DNA of 64,000 bases from Clostridiales bacterium (GTDB lineage: Bacteria > Bacillota > Clostridia > Christensenellales > Aristaeellaceae), in contig JAAYLK010000018.1 in NCBI GenBank assembly GCA_012521895.1, forward strand, positions 1-64,000. Direction: 5' to 3'. Below are positions 46,900 through 55,083 of this stretch, piece after piece; position 1 is the first letter of the stretch, and every line of letters starts with the position of its first letter. A program made the position numbers and the translations under genes. The notes under the pieces are model-generated. The model did not search any database. It saw only the letters and a list, made by a program, of their open reading frames with translations, and was not told the origin of the DNA.

Positions 46900-48053
46900 G
46901 CAAAGTAAAACTGGGCATCATCGGCTTTGGCAACATGGGCAGCGGCCACAGCCAGTATATTTTGAATGGCGAAGCCCCGGAGGTGGAGCTGGTCGCCATT
47001 GCGGAGCGCCTGGACGCGCGCCGGAAGGCCGCCGGTGAGGCCCTGCCGGGTTCCGTGCAGGTTTTCAAGGAAGGCAGCGACCTCATCAAAAGCCGCGTCT
47101 GCGACGCCGTGCTGGTGGCCACCCCGCACTACCAGCACCCGGAATTGGCGATGCTGGCCTTTGAGCACGGCCAGCATGTGATGGTGGAAAAGCCGGCGGG
47201 CGTGTACACCCTGGAAGTGCAAAGGATGAACGAGGCCGCCAAAAAACACCCGGAGCTGACCTTTGGCCTGATGTTCAACCAGCGCACCAACGCGCTGTAC
47301 AGGAAAATGCATGAGATGATCCACAAAGGTGAAGTTGGGGAAATCAAGCGCGTCAACTTGATCATCACCGACTGGTACCGCACCCAGTACTACTATGACT
47401 CCGGCGCCTGGCGCGCCACCTGGGCGGGGGAGGGCGGGGGCGTCCTGCTCAACCAGTGCCCCCACCAGCTGGACCTGCTGCAATGGCTGTGCGGCATGCC
47501 CGTCAAGGTGCACGCCTTCCTGCATGAGGGAAAATGGCACGACATCGAGGTGGAGGACGACGTCACCGCCTACCTGGAGTATGAAAACGGCGCCACCGGC
47601 GTCTTCATCACCACCACCGCGGACGCCCCTGGCACCAACCGCCTGGAGGTCACCGGCACCCTGGGCCGCCTGGTGTGCGAGAATGACAAGCTCACCTTTG
47701 ACAAGCTGCTGGTGGACGAGCGGACTTTCTGCAAGGCCTCGGACAAGGCCTTTGCGAAGCCCCCCATGGAAAAATTGGAGGTGCAGACCGATGGCGCCAA
47801 CCCCCAGCACAAGGGCGTGCTGAATGCCTTCGCCGCCAACGTCCTGCATGGCACCCCGCTGGTCGCCAACGGAACGGAAGGCATCAATGCCCTTATGCTG
47901 TCCAACGCCATGCACCTGTCCAGCTGGCTGGGCAAAGCCGTCACCCTGCCCTTTGATGAGCAGCTCTTCCTGGAAGAGCTCAACAAGCGCAGGGCCACCT
48001 CCCGCCACAAGGATGTGGTGGACATCGTGTCCGACACCGAGGGCAGCTATTAA
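46896..48053 (+). CDS. Gfo/Idh/MocA family oxidoreductase
   Basis: The N-terminal Rossmann motif is GIIGFGNMGSGHSQY (around residues 7-21). CDAVLVATPHYQHPELAMLAFEHGQHVMVEKPAGV includes the EKP signature of the family. A C-terminal domain with NQCPHQLDLLQWLCGMP holds the catalytic His. It uses NAD(P) to oxidize or reduce a sugar or cyclitol. The ATG overlaps the isomerase stop (ATGA). A terminator follows 15 bases after its stop. Confidence 0.92.
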   Translation: MSKVKLGIIGFGNMGSGHSQYILNGEAPEVELVAIAERLDARRKAAGEALPGSVQVFKEGSDLIKSRVCDAVLVATPHYQHPELAMLAFEHGQHVMVEKPAGVYTLEVQRMNEAAKKHPELTFGLMFNQRTNALYRKMHEMIHKGEVGEIKRVNLIITDWYRTQYYYDSGAWRATWAGEGGGVLLNQCPHQLDLLQWLCGMPVKVHAFLHEGKWHDIEVEDDVTAYLEYENGATGVFITTTADAPGTNRLEVTGTLGRLVCENDKLTFDKLLVDERTFCKASDKAFAKPPMEKLEVQTDGANPQHKGVLNAFAANVLHGTPLVANGTEGINALMLSNAMHLSSWLGKAVTLPFDEQLFLEELNKRRATSRHKDVVDIVSDTEGSY

Positions 48054-48067
48054 AGATCCTCCTATGC

Positions 48068-48099
48068 AAAGAATCCGCGAAATGGCTCGCGGATTCTTT
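48068..48099. terminator. Bidirectional terminator
   Basis: AAAGAATCCGCGA (48068-48080) pairs with TCGCGGATTCTTT (48087-48099) around AATGGC, with A-rich and T-rich flanks on both sides. It serves the convergent oxidoreductase and acetyltransferase genes. Confidence 0.92.
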
Positions 48100-48114
48100 G
48101 CTTTCGTTTGCGGA

Positions 48115-48969
48115 TTAATCCTTCGCGAAGGAAAGGTAGGGCGGGCTGCCGTTGACTGCCAGGGGTTCACCCAGCCAATGAATCATCCCAAAGGGGCGGT
48201 TGCTGCCCATCCCAAGCGAACCTTCCCGCATGCGCACCTGGTAATGCCGCGCCTGATAACGCTGGTGAATCAAGGCCAGCGCGCGGGGGACGTCCCCTGT
48301 CTGACAGATCAATTCTGTCACCCGGACATAGCCTTCCCGCACCATGCACACCGCTGCCGCGGTACGGCCGCCGATGCGCATTGTCAGCATCTGGTCGCCG
48401 TTTGACAGGCCAGATTGCCTGATGAAGTCCAGCGCTTCCACATCCCAGCGTATAAAGAGCCCGCTGTCTCTGAACGCTTCGTTTCTGACGCTTAAGTACT
48501 CCGCGGCAGAAGTTTGCGCAGCGCTGTCGCCCGCTGTAACCGCTTGAAGGTCTTTTCCATCCACCAGGGCTTCGTCAATGAAAAATTGCGTCTGATAGCC
48601 GCGCTTGCCATAAAAATCAAAGAGGCTGTCTTCCGCGGGCACCAGCAGGGAGGCGACGCTGCCTTCCTTTCGCATCAGGTCATGGGCCTTGTCCAACAGC
48701 CGGCTGCTGATGCCGCGCCCCCTGTGGCTTTTTCTGGTGGCCACCGCGAACACATAGCGGGCGGGGTAGGCTTTCTGCTGACTCATCAAATCAACCGGCA
48801 GCATGCTCATCATGCCGCTAATGAGGCCGTCCTCTTCATACACCAGCATGTTGTCATCCTTGTGCCGGGCCTTGAACCAGGCCTGGGTTTCCTCAAATGA
48901 GTCCCCAAAAGCCTCCTCCCACAGGCTGATCAGCTGTGGCAGGTCCTTGTTGTCTGGATGGCGAATCAC
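48115..48969 (-). CDS. GNAT family N-acetyltransferase (Eis-like, 284 aa)
   Basis: The N-terminal GNAT domain has YVFAVATRKSHRGRGISSRLLDKAHDLMRKEG (about 68-99), with the Q/RxxGxG/A acetyl-CoA loop as RGRGIS. FYGKRGY is the motif-B helix end. A second, degenerate GNAT-like half (about 130-284) makes it Eis-like in architecture. The gene's start overlaps the stop of the upstream DUF2156 gene. Substrate unknown. Confidence 0.85.
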   Translation of the reverse strand: MIRHPDNKDLPQLISLWEEAFGDSFEETQAWFKARHKDDNMLVYEEDGLISGMMSMLPVDLMSQQKAYPARYVFAVATRKSHRGRGISSRLLDKAHDLMRKEGSVASLLVPAEDSLFDFYGKRGYQTQFFIDEALVDGKDLQAVTAGDSAAQTSAAEYLSVRNEAFRDSGLFIRWDVEALDFIRQSGLSNGDQMLTMRIGGRTAAAVCMVREGYVRVTELICQTGDVPRALALIHQRYQARHYQVRMREGSLGMGSNRPFGMIHWLGEPLAVNGSPPYLSFAKD

Positions 48970-49898
48970 AGGGGCGCGATCAGCGTGGCGGAGCTTTTCT
49001 CCACCAGCATCGTCGGGTCATAGGACAGCTTGGCGCGGCGCAGGCCTTCGTCCCCGGCGTCGTCCTCGCGGTTGACAAGGGAATAGTCCTTGGCAAAGGC
49101 CTCGACAAACTGCTGGTTGATCATCTGGTAGGCGCCCGGGTACTCGTAAAAGGCCTTCTCAATGTGGATGATGAAGGTGTCTTCATTGAGTTCCTCGCCC
49201 ATCGCGAAGGCGATGGTGCGGCCGCCCGCTTTGAGCAGTCCGCCGGTCAGCCCCAGGTCAAAATAGTGCTTGAAGGCCTGTTCCACCGCGCAGGACTCGT
49301 CAAACAGGCTGTCATTGTCGCGGCAGCCGGCCTGCAGGCACCATTCCAGGCTCATCTTGTGGGCGTCCTCCAGGTTGTCCCGGGTGATGGCTTCAAAGGA
49401 CCAGGAGGGGTTTTCCATGTAAAACTTGTTGATGTGGTTGCGCTTGGAGCTGAGCTTCTTGCCAGACAATGAAATCAGGCGCTTGGACTCATACACATAG
49501 TCATAGTCGTTGCGGTCCGGTTCCACTAAAAATTTGTCCGGGAAGGCTTGTTCCAGCTTCTCCCGGTCCTCGTTGAGCAATGTGTTGAATACCAGCGGCT
49601 TTCCAAGGGCTTTGACATAGTCGTTGATGGCGTGCACCACCGGTTCAACCGGGCCCTGCCCGCTGGGGAAGATAAAGGAGGGATTGTCCGGGTTGGACAT
49701 CACCACCAGGCGGTCCTCAAAGCGCGCGGCTTGCAGCTTGTACACCTCACGCCAGATAAAGTTGGATGTAAAATTGTACTCCAGCGCGCCGCGGTGGCCG
49801 TTTTTGAGCAGCTGGTCCATCCAGGGCTTGTCCTGCAGGGAAATGGGGCTGAATACCAGGGTGGATACGAGGGATGAAATAAAGAACACACCTTTCAT
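48966..49898 (-). CDS. DUF2156/phosphatidylglycerol lysyltransferase-type protein
   Basis: The 310-residue product has the DUF2156 core: NFTSNFIWREVYKLQ, then YVYESKRLISLSGKKLSSKRNHINKFYMENP, and GGRTIAFAMGEELNEDTFIIHIEKAFYEYPGAYQMINQQFVEAF. This is a soluble GNAT-type fold seen in MprF-like transferases. The region has no membrane segments beyond a hydrophobic N-terminus (FFISSLVSTLVF), whose start lacks a clear ribosome site. Probably an aminoacyl- or acetyl-transferase; co-operonic with the downstream GNAT. Confidence 0.82.
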   Translation of the reverse strand: MKGVFFISSLVSTLVFSPISLQDKPWMDQLLKNGHRGALEYNFTSNFIWREVYKLQAARFEDRLVVMSNPDNPSFIFPSGQGPVEPVVHAINDYVKALGKPLVFNTLLNEDREKLEQAFPDKFLVEPDRNDYDYVYESKRLISLSGKKLSSKRNHINKFYMENPSWSFEAITRDNLEDAHKMSLEWCLQAGCRDNDSLFDESCAVEQAFKHYFDLGLTGGLLKAGGRTIAFAMGEELNEDTFIIHIEKAFYEYPGAYQMINQQFVEAFAKDYSLVNREDDAGDEGLRRAKLSYDPTMLVEKSSATLIAPL

Positions 49899-50128
49899 GT
49901 TACACTTGCGCTGTCAATCGCAGGCCCAAACAGGACTGGTGTTTGGGCCAACTTCAGTATACCCTGTTTTGTGGTTTTTGGCACGTTAATTTTACATGAA
50001 TATTGTTTGTTTGCTGTCACAACCCGCTCCTGGCCTGCCTTGGCGGCTTGCTTTGCGGTGTGTTATAATGCGGTATCACGCCATCAAGGGCCATCAAGGC
50101 ACCCGATTTTCAGGGGGAAGGTTTTATC
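49899..50128. promoter_or_regulatory. Divergent intergenic region with leader hairpin (DUF2156 side) and promoters
   Basis: On the minus strand TATACT (49961-49956) is a candidate -10, with a weak GTGCCA -35 at 17 bases. Downstream, a perfect 10-bp hairpin (GGCCCAAACA at 49923 with TGTTTGGGCC at 49940-49949) lies in the DUF2156 leader. On the plus strand a strong promoter for alr is listed separately. The hairpin could be a regulatory leader; no riboswitch class was recognized. Confidence 0.5.
50040..50069 (+). promoter_or_regulatory. Promoter for alanine racemase
   Basis: TTGGCG (50040-50045), 18 bases, then perfect TATAAT (50064-50069). Two head-to-tail copies of GCCATCAAGG (50080-50099) lie near the expected start point and could be an operator. 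Confidence 0.68.
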
Positions 50129-51262
50129 ATGGACTGGAGCAAAACTGCCGCCTTACGCAAGACCTGCGCCCTTGTGGACCTGGACGCCTACAAGGACAAC
50201 CTGAGGGCCATCAGGTCGCACCTGAAGCCGGGCTGCAAGTTGATGGCGGTCGTCAAGGCGGATGCCTACGGCCATGGGCTGGTGCCCATCGCGAAAGCGG
50301 CCCAGGAAGCCAAGGCGGACTGGCTGGGCGTGGCCCTGGTTGAGGAAGGGATTGTCCTGCGTGAAGCGGGCATCACCCTGCCCATCCTGGTGCTGTCAGG
50401 CCAGGGGCTGGAAGCCACCTGTGAGGCGGTGCGCCATGGCCTTGTGCTGACCGCTTTCACCCCGCGGCATGTACAGGACGCGCAGCTGTGCGCGCGGCGC
50501 CTTGGGGTTGACGCGCGGGTCCACATCAAACTGGACACCGGCATGAACCGCATCGGCGTCAAAACCGATGAAGCGCTCAGCGAATTGCTCAGCATGCTCA
50601 CTGACATGCCCAAGGTCAAACTCACCGGCGCGTATACGCATTTTGCCAGTGCTGACAACCTGCAATCGGACATGACAGACCGGCAGCTTCGCAGGTTCCA
50701 TGAACTGATTGCACGCTTGCCCCAGGATATCCTGCTGCACACCAGCGGCTCCTCCGCCTTGCTCAAGCGGGAAGACGCGCAGTATGGCATGGCGCGCGCG
50801 GGGATTGCCACCTATGGCTACTCTCCGGTCAAGACCGACGTCCCGCTGAAGATGGTGATGAAGTGGCTGGCGGAAATCACTCATGTCAAGTACGTGGAAA
50901 GTGGAGAAACCATCAGTTATGGGGCCACCTTCGTAGCATCAAAGCCCATGCGGGTGGCCACCCTGGCGGTGGGCTACGGGGATGGCTATGCCCGCTTGCT
51001 GTCTGGCAAGGCGCAGGTGCTGGTCCACGGCAAGCGCTGTGATGTGCTGGGCCGGGTCTGCATGGACCAGATGATGGTGGATGTTTCGGAAGTGGAAGAT
51101 GTACAACCCGGCCAGCAGGCGGTGCTGCTTGGCAGTGACGGCGCAGAATGCGTCACCGCGGATGAACTGGCAAACCTATTGGGCACCATCTCCTATGAGG
51201 TGCTGCTGTCCATCTCCGCGCGGGTGCCGCGCGTCTATATCAAACAAGGCATGGGGGACTGA
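50129..51262 (+). CDS. alr: Alanine racemase
   Basis: The 377-residue enzyme makes D-alanine for peptidoglycan. AVVKADAYGHG (40-50) carries the PLP lysine (Lys43). HIKLDTGMNRIGV, SLSTDYAR-like and ESGETISYGATF (catalytic Tyr region), then ATLAVGYGDGYARLLS, complete the family pattern. GCATGGACCAGATGATGVDVS-type MDQMMVDVS near the C-terminus binds PLP phosphate. It is followed without a gap by a membrane-protein gene, suggesting one transcript with rsmD and coaD. Confidence 0.95.
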   Translation: MDWSKTAALRKTCALVDLDAYKDNLRAIRSHLKPGCKLMAVVKADAYGHGLVPIAKAAQEAKADWLGVALVEEGIVLREAGITLPILVLSGQGLEATCEAVRHGLVLTAFTPRHVQDAQLCARRLGVDARVHIKLDTGMNRIGVKTDEALSELLSMLTDMPKVKLTGAYTHFASADNLQSDMTDRQLRRFHELIARLPQDILLHTSGSSALLKREDAQYGMARAGIATYGYSPVKTDVPLKMVMKWLAEITHVKYVESGETISYGATFVASKPMRVATLAVGYGDGYARLLSGKAQVLVHGKRCDVLGRVCMDQMMVDVSEVEDVQPGQQAVLLGSDGAECVTADELANLLGTISYEVLLSISARVPRVYIKQGMGD

Positions 51263-52069
51263 ATGCAAACCAACAAACTCAAACAAAAAGGAAAACAACC
51301 GCTGATTAAAAAGCCACATTTGAAAGGTATTGCCATGTCCGGGCTGGCGGCCCGGCGCGGGCTGACCATTCTGGTATACCTGTTAATTTCCGCTGTGCTG
51401 TATTTTTTCCTGGGGCAGCTGCTGGTGATTGAGGTCACCTGGTTGCGCGTCCTGATCAATGTTGCCGTCATCCTGGCTTTCTTTGGCCTGATGTACTCCA
51501 ACGGCGCGAAGGAAGGCGAAGGCGATGTGGCCTATGCCGAAATCGCCCTGCTGCGCCAGCAGGAAGGCAAACCCATCCCCAAAGAAGAGTTGGCGCGCTG
51601 TTTCCACCCCATGAAGGGCTTTGTCACAGTGCTGATTGGGGCGCTGCCGCTGGTGCTGCTGTGCCTGGCCCATGCCCTGATTGCCGTCAAGGAGACCTAC
51701 ACCCTGGGGGCGCTGCCCTCCTGGGTCAAGGGCTATGAATCCCGGCAGGACATCAGCCTGGCGCTCAATTACTACAAAAACTTCTCTGTCATTGGTGTCA
51801 GCGACGTGTTGCGCCTATTGGTCCGGCTGCTGGTCTTTCCCTTTGTCAACATCGCGGGCGCTGGCAATGCTGATGCCATCCTGCTGATTGAGCGCCTGTC
51901 ACCGCTGCTGATTCTGGTGGCGCCCCTGGGCTATGGCGTGGGGTATATGCGAGGTGAGCACTTCCGCTCCCTGGTGCACAGCGGCATCGCGACCAATGCC
52001 CGCAAGGCGGCGCGAAAGCAGCGCAAGACGAAGCAGCAAAGCCGTCCCCAGCCCAAGCAGCTGGTCTGA
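51263..52069 (+). CDS. Integral membrane protein (268 aa), unknown
   Basis: The start follows the alr stop directly. There are four or five hydrophobic segments: TILVYLLISAVLYFFLGQLL (about 35-54), VLINVAVILAFFGLMY (about 63-78), GFVTVLIGALPLVLLCLAHALI (about 117-138), LLVRLLVFPFVN and SPLLILVAPLGYGVGYM. The C-terminal tail is very basic (KAARKQRKTKQQS). The region with IPKEELARCFHPMKG is cytoplasmic. No family recognized. The stop overlaps the rsmD ATG. Confidence 0.75.
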   Translation: MQTNKLKQKGKQPLIKKPHLKGIAMSGLAARRGLTILVYLLISAVLYFFLGQLLVIEVTWLRVLINVAVILAFFGLMYSNGAKEGEGDVAYAEIALLRQQEGKPIPKEELARCFHPMKGFVTVLIGALPLVLLCLAHALIAVKETYTLGALPSWVKGYESRQDISLALNYYKNFSVIGVSDVLRLLVRLLVFPFVNIAGAGNADAILLIERLSPLLILVAPLGYGVGYMRGEHFRSLVHSGIATNARKAARKQRKTKQQSRPQPKQLV

Positions 52070-52656
52070 TGGGCATCCGTGTTTTGGGCGGCGAGCACCG
52101 CTCCAGGGTGCTCAAAACCCTCAAGGGTGATGACACCCGCCCCACCCGCTCCCTGGTGCGCGAAGCCAGCTTCAACCTGCTCAAAGGCCTATATGAAGGC
52201 GGCAGGGTGCTGGACCTCTTCGCGGGCTCAGGCGCTTTGGGCATCGAGGCCTTAAGCCGGGGGGCACAGCACGCGGTCTTTTGTGACAACAGCAGGGAGG
52301 CGGCCCGGGTCATCCATGAAAACCTTGGCCTATTGCGCTTAACGGACCAAAGTACGGTTTTGCAGATGGACTGGAAGCTGGCGCTCAAGCGCCTCACGAC
52401 CCAGACAGAGCGCTTTGACCTGGTGTTGCTGGACCCGCCCTATGTAATGGACGCCGGAATCATCCTAAAAGAAGTTAGATTCGCGGACATCCTGTCAAAG
52501 CAGGGTATCATCCTATTGGAACAGGCCGCCAATACACAGTTTGAATGTTGCGCGGGGCTTGAAACCATTAAAAGCAAGCGCTATGGCGATACTGCCGTCT
52601 ACCTGTTCACCAGAGAGGAGGCCAGCGTTGAAAGCGATCTTCCCGGGCAGCTTTGA
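52069..52656 (+). CDS. rsmD: 16S rRNA (guanine966-N2)-methyltransferase
   Basis: The 195-residue protein starts MGIRVLGGEHRSRVLKTLKGDDTRPTRSLVREASFNLL, which is the RsmD entry, followed by LDLFAGSGALGIEALSRGA (SAM loop) and the catalytic LLDPPYV. It methylates 16S rRNA in the small subunit. rsmD-coaD neighbours are a classic Gram-positive pair, here with a 29-base overlap. Confidence 0.95.
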   Translation: MGIRVLGGEHRSRVLKTLKGDDTRPTRSLVREASFNLLKGLYEGGRVLDLFAGSGALGIEALSRGAQHAVFCDNSREAARVIHENLGLLRLTDQSTVLQMDWKLALKRLTTQTERFDLVLLDPPYVMDAGIILKEVRFADILSKQGIILLEQAANTQFECCAGLETIKSKRYGDTAVYLFTREEASVESDLPGQL

Positions 52657-53122
52657 TCCCATCACCAACGGCCACCTGGAGCTGATTGCCCGGGCGAAGG
52701 CCTTTGTGGATGACCTGGTCATCGCCATCCTGCACAATCCAGACAAGGCTGGCTTCCTGCCAATCATGCAGCGCAAGGAACTGATTGAACAAGCCTGCCT
52801 GGAGCGGGGGCTTGACGGCATCACCGTGGTGCAAGACAGCGGGCTGCTGGTGGACCTGGCCAAGGCGAATGGCTGCCGATTGATCATCCGCGGGGTGCGC
52901 AACACAGCGGACCTGGACAGTGAGTCCGCCATGGCCCATGCCAACGCCCTCCTGCTGCCCGGACTTGAAACCATCTTCCTGCCCGCGCACGGCAACCACG
53001 CCGCCATCTCCTCATCCCTGATCCGGCAAATCGCGACGCTCAAGGGTGATACCAGCCACTTCGTGCCCCCGTGCGTGCAGGTGGTTTTAGAGAATATATA
53101 CAACAAGCAAGACAGGAAATAG
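52628..53122 (+). CDS. coaD: Phosphopantetheine adenylyltransferase
   Basis: The start is TTG 52628 behind GAGAGGAGGCC; no ATG fits the family N-terminus (KAIFPGSFDPITNGHLELI). The product has 164 residues with the nucleotide-binding TNGH (the T/HxGH variant), RGVRNTADLDSE and ISSSLIRQIA (ISSTxxR motif). CoaD makes dephospho-CoA. The TTG start and the overlap with rsmD imply translational coupling. Confidence 0.95.
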   Translation: MKAIFPGSFDPITNGHLELIARAKAFVDDLVIAILHNPDKAGFLPIMQRKELIEQACLERGLDGITVVQDSGLLVDLAKANGCRLIIRGVRNTADLDSESAMAHANALLLPGLETIFLPAHGNHAAISSSLIRQIATLKGDTSHFVPPCVQVVLENIYNKQDRK

Positions 53123-53134
53123 AAGGAGGAAAGT

Positions 53135-53773
53135 ATGCCCAGAACAGAAGTTTTCGCCCTCTCGGATGAGTTGACCCTGCTGCTGAAGAACGCCAAGAAA
53201 ATCCCGCTGACTGATACGGTGATGGTCAACCAGCAACAGGCGGTGGACCTGCTCAAGCGCGTGATCGCAGCCTATGACCCCTCCCTGGAAAACGCCCAGA
53301 AAATCGTCGACAACGAGGAGCACATCCTCGTGGACGCCAACCACAAGGCGGAGGAAACCATCCGCCAGGCCATGGCGCAGGCGCAGGGCACGGTGAACGA
53401 GTCCAATTCCTACGCCCAGACCACCAAGCAAAACGCCGACGCCTATGCCGACCAGACCCGCAAGGCGGCCGAGGATGAGGTCAGCGCCCTGGTGGCCGAT
53501 GCCCAGGCCCGGGCCCACAACATGATTGAGGACGCCAAGGCCCAGGCGGATGAGCTGGTCTCCCAGACCACGGTGCTGGCGCGCGCGGAAGCCCAGGCGC
53601 GTGAAATCCTGGAAAACGCCAACCAGCATGCCCAGGCGCTGCGCGGCCAGACCCAGCAGGAGCTGGATGGCGTGTTAAGCCATGTGGACAACACCATCGC
53701 CGCCCAGCTGAACGAATTGCGTTTGATTCGCCAGAACCTGGCAGGCTTCCAATACGAGGAAGATGAAAACTAA
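53135..53773 (+). CDS. Coiled-coil protein after coaD (212 aa)
   Basis: AAGGAGGAAAG precedes ATG 53135. After a short head (EVFALSDELTLLLKNAKKIPLTDTVMVNQQQAVDLLKRVIAAYDPSLENAQKIV), the protein is a long, very Gln/Ala-rich coiled coil (AEETIRQAMAQAQGTVNES, AQARAHNMIEDAKAQADELVSQ). It resembles the DivIVA- or ATPase-subunit-like proteins located after coaD in Clostridia. The role is unknown; possible links are septum or stalk-like assemblies. Confidence 0.75.
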   Translation: MPRTEVFALSDELTLLLKNAKKIPLTDTVMVNQQQAVDLLKRVIAAYDPSLENAQKIVDNEEHILVDANHKAEETIRQAMAQAQGTVNESNSYAQTTKQNADAYADQTRKAAEDEVSALVADAQARAHNMIEDAKAQADELVSQTTVLARAEAQAREILENANQHAQALRGQTQQELDGVLSHVDNTIAAQLNELRLIRQNLAGFQYEEDEN

Positions 53774-53786
53774 ACTTTATCCAACA

Positions 53787-53823
53787 AAAAATCCGGCTGG
53801 CACTTCATACCAGCCGGATTTTT
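53787..53823. terminator. Bidirectional terminator
   Basis: AAAAATCCGGCTGG (53787-53800) pairs with CCAGCCGGATTTTT (53810-53823) around a nine-base loop. It serves the converging coiled-coil and S41-protease genes. Confidence 0.93.
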
Positions 53824-53836
53824 CTATTGACTCCGT

Positions 53837-55060
53837 TTATTTTTTCAATTCATCCAGCGCGTGCTCATAGGCCTTTGCCAGCTGCGGGTCGCTCAGGTCC
53901 GCGGTGTCAAAATAGGTGTCCAGGAACTCCTCCGGCATTTCCACCACCAGGTCCGGCTTAATGCCTTCTTTGTGGACTTTGTCCCCATCAGGGGAGAAGT
54001 ACTGGGCGGTGGTGAACTGGAAGCCGGATTTCTCATCGCTCAAGGGCACGACAAACTGAATGACGCCCTTGCCAAAGGTTTCTTCGCCGATGATATAGGC
54101 GCGCTTGTGGTCTTGCATGGCGCCGGCCAGGATCTCAGACGCGGAGGCGGAGTTGCCATTGACCAGCAGGGTCAGCGGCATGGTGTCGCTGGTAGCGCCT
54201 GTTACAAATTCCTTCTTGTTGCTCGCGCGGTCCATGGTGTAGTACAGGACTTTTTTATCAAGGAACATGCTGCCGATCTTCTCCGCGTCGCCCACCCAGC
54301 CGCCGGGGTTGTCGCGCAGGTCAAAAATCAGGTACTGCATGCCCTGGCCCTTCAGCTCCTCATAAGCCTTGCTGAAGGCTTCCATGCTGCCGCCGGCAAA
54401 CTCAAACAGGATGATATAACCCACCTTGTCGTCTATCATCTTGTATTCCACGCGGTTGACCACGATGTTGGCCTTGATCAGGTCAAAGGGCAGCACCTCG
54501 CCGTCGCGAAAAATTTCGATGTGGACCTTTTCACCCGGCACGCCGCGCATGATGTCCACAGCGTCCTGCATGGTGGGGGTGGTCACCTCAAGGTCTTCCA
54601 CCTTGTAAAAAACATCGCCTTTTTTCAGGCCCGCGCGCTCAGCGGGCGTGTCCTTGAACACACGGATGATGGTGACGGAGCCGTCTTCGTAGTTGCCCAG
54701 CATCTGAACGCCGATGCCGGCGTACTTCCCGGTGTCGTCCTCCTGCATCTTGTTCCAGGCTTCCTCCGGGTAATAGAATGTATAGGCATCGCCCAAGCCC
54801 TGCAGCATGCCCTGAATGGCGCCATCCATCATGCCCTGTTGGTTGGGCTCCTCATAATAATAGGCGTCCACATACTGCTTGACCTCGTCCAGCAGCTCAA
54901 ACTGCTTCAGCCGTTCGTACTCTTCCTTGGAGATGGTCACCGTTTCATTCTTCTTGCTGTTAAACCAGCTGGCCTGCGCGAACACTGGGGAGAGGCCCAG
55001 CAGGATGACCAGGGCCAGGATGTACAGGCTGACGCGGTGGTGTTTGGGTCGTTTGATCAT
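53837..55060 (-). CDS. S41-family C-terminal processing protease
   Basis: ATG 55060 follows GGAAAGG; an ATG at 55084 is also open. Residues about 11-31 are a membrane anchor/signal (SLYILALVILLGLSPVFAQA). A PDZ domain follows (VRVFKDTPAERAGLKKGDVFYKVEDLEV region). The peptidase part has FDLRDNPGG, then the nucleophile region VNGNSASASEILAGAM (Ser) and GEETFGKGVIQ (Lys dyad). CtpB-type proteases act outside the membrane on signalling proteins or the cell wall. Confidence 0.93.
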   Translation of the reverse strand: MIKRPKHHRVSLYILALVILLGLSPVFAQASWFNSKKNETVTISKEEYERLKQFELLDEVKQYVDAYYYEEPNQQGMMDGAIQGMLQGLGDAYTFYYPEEAWNKMQEDDTGKYAGIGVQMLGNYEDGSVTIIRVFKDTPAERAGLKKGDVFYKVEDLEVTTPTMQDAVDIMRGVPGEKVHIEIFRDGEVLPFDLIKANIVVNRVEYKMIDDKVGYIILFEFAGGSMEAFSKAYEELKGQGMQYLIFDLRDNPGGWVGDAEKIGSMFLDKKVLYYTMDRASNKKEFVTGATSDTMPLTLLVNGNSASASEILAGAMQDHKRAYIIGEETFGKGVIQFVVPLSDEKSGFQFTTAQYFSPDGDKVHKEGIKPDLVVEMPEEFLDTYFDTADLSDPQLAKAYEHALDELKK

Positions 55061-55083
55061 AGATTTCCTTTCCATTAAAAGCA

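Noticed and set aside
53861-55078. Long plus-strand open frame opposite the S41 protease
   Set aside because: No family features; the minus strand holds all protease motifs and a signal anchor.
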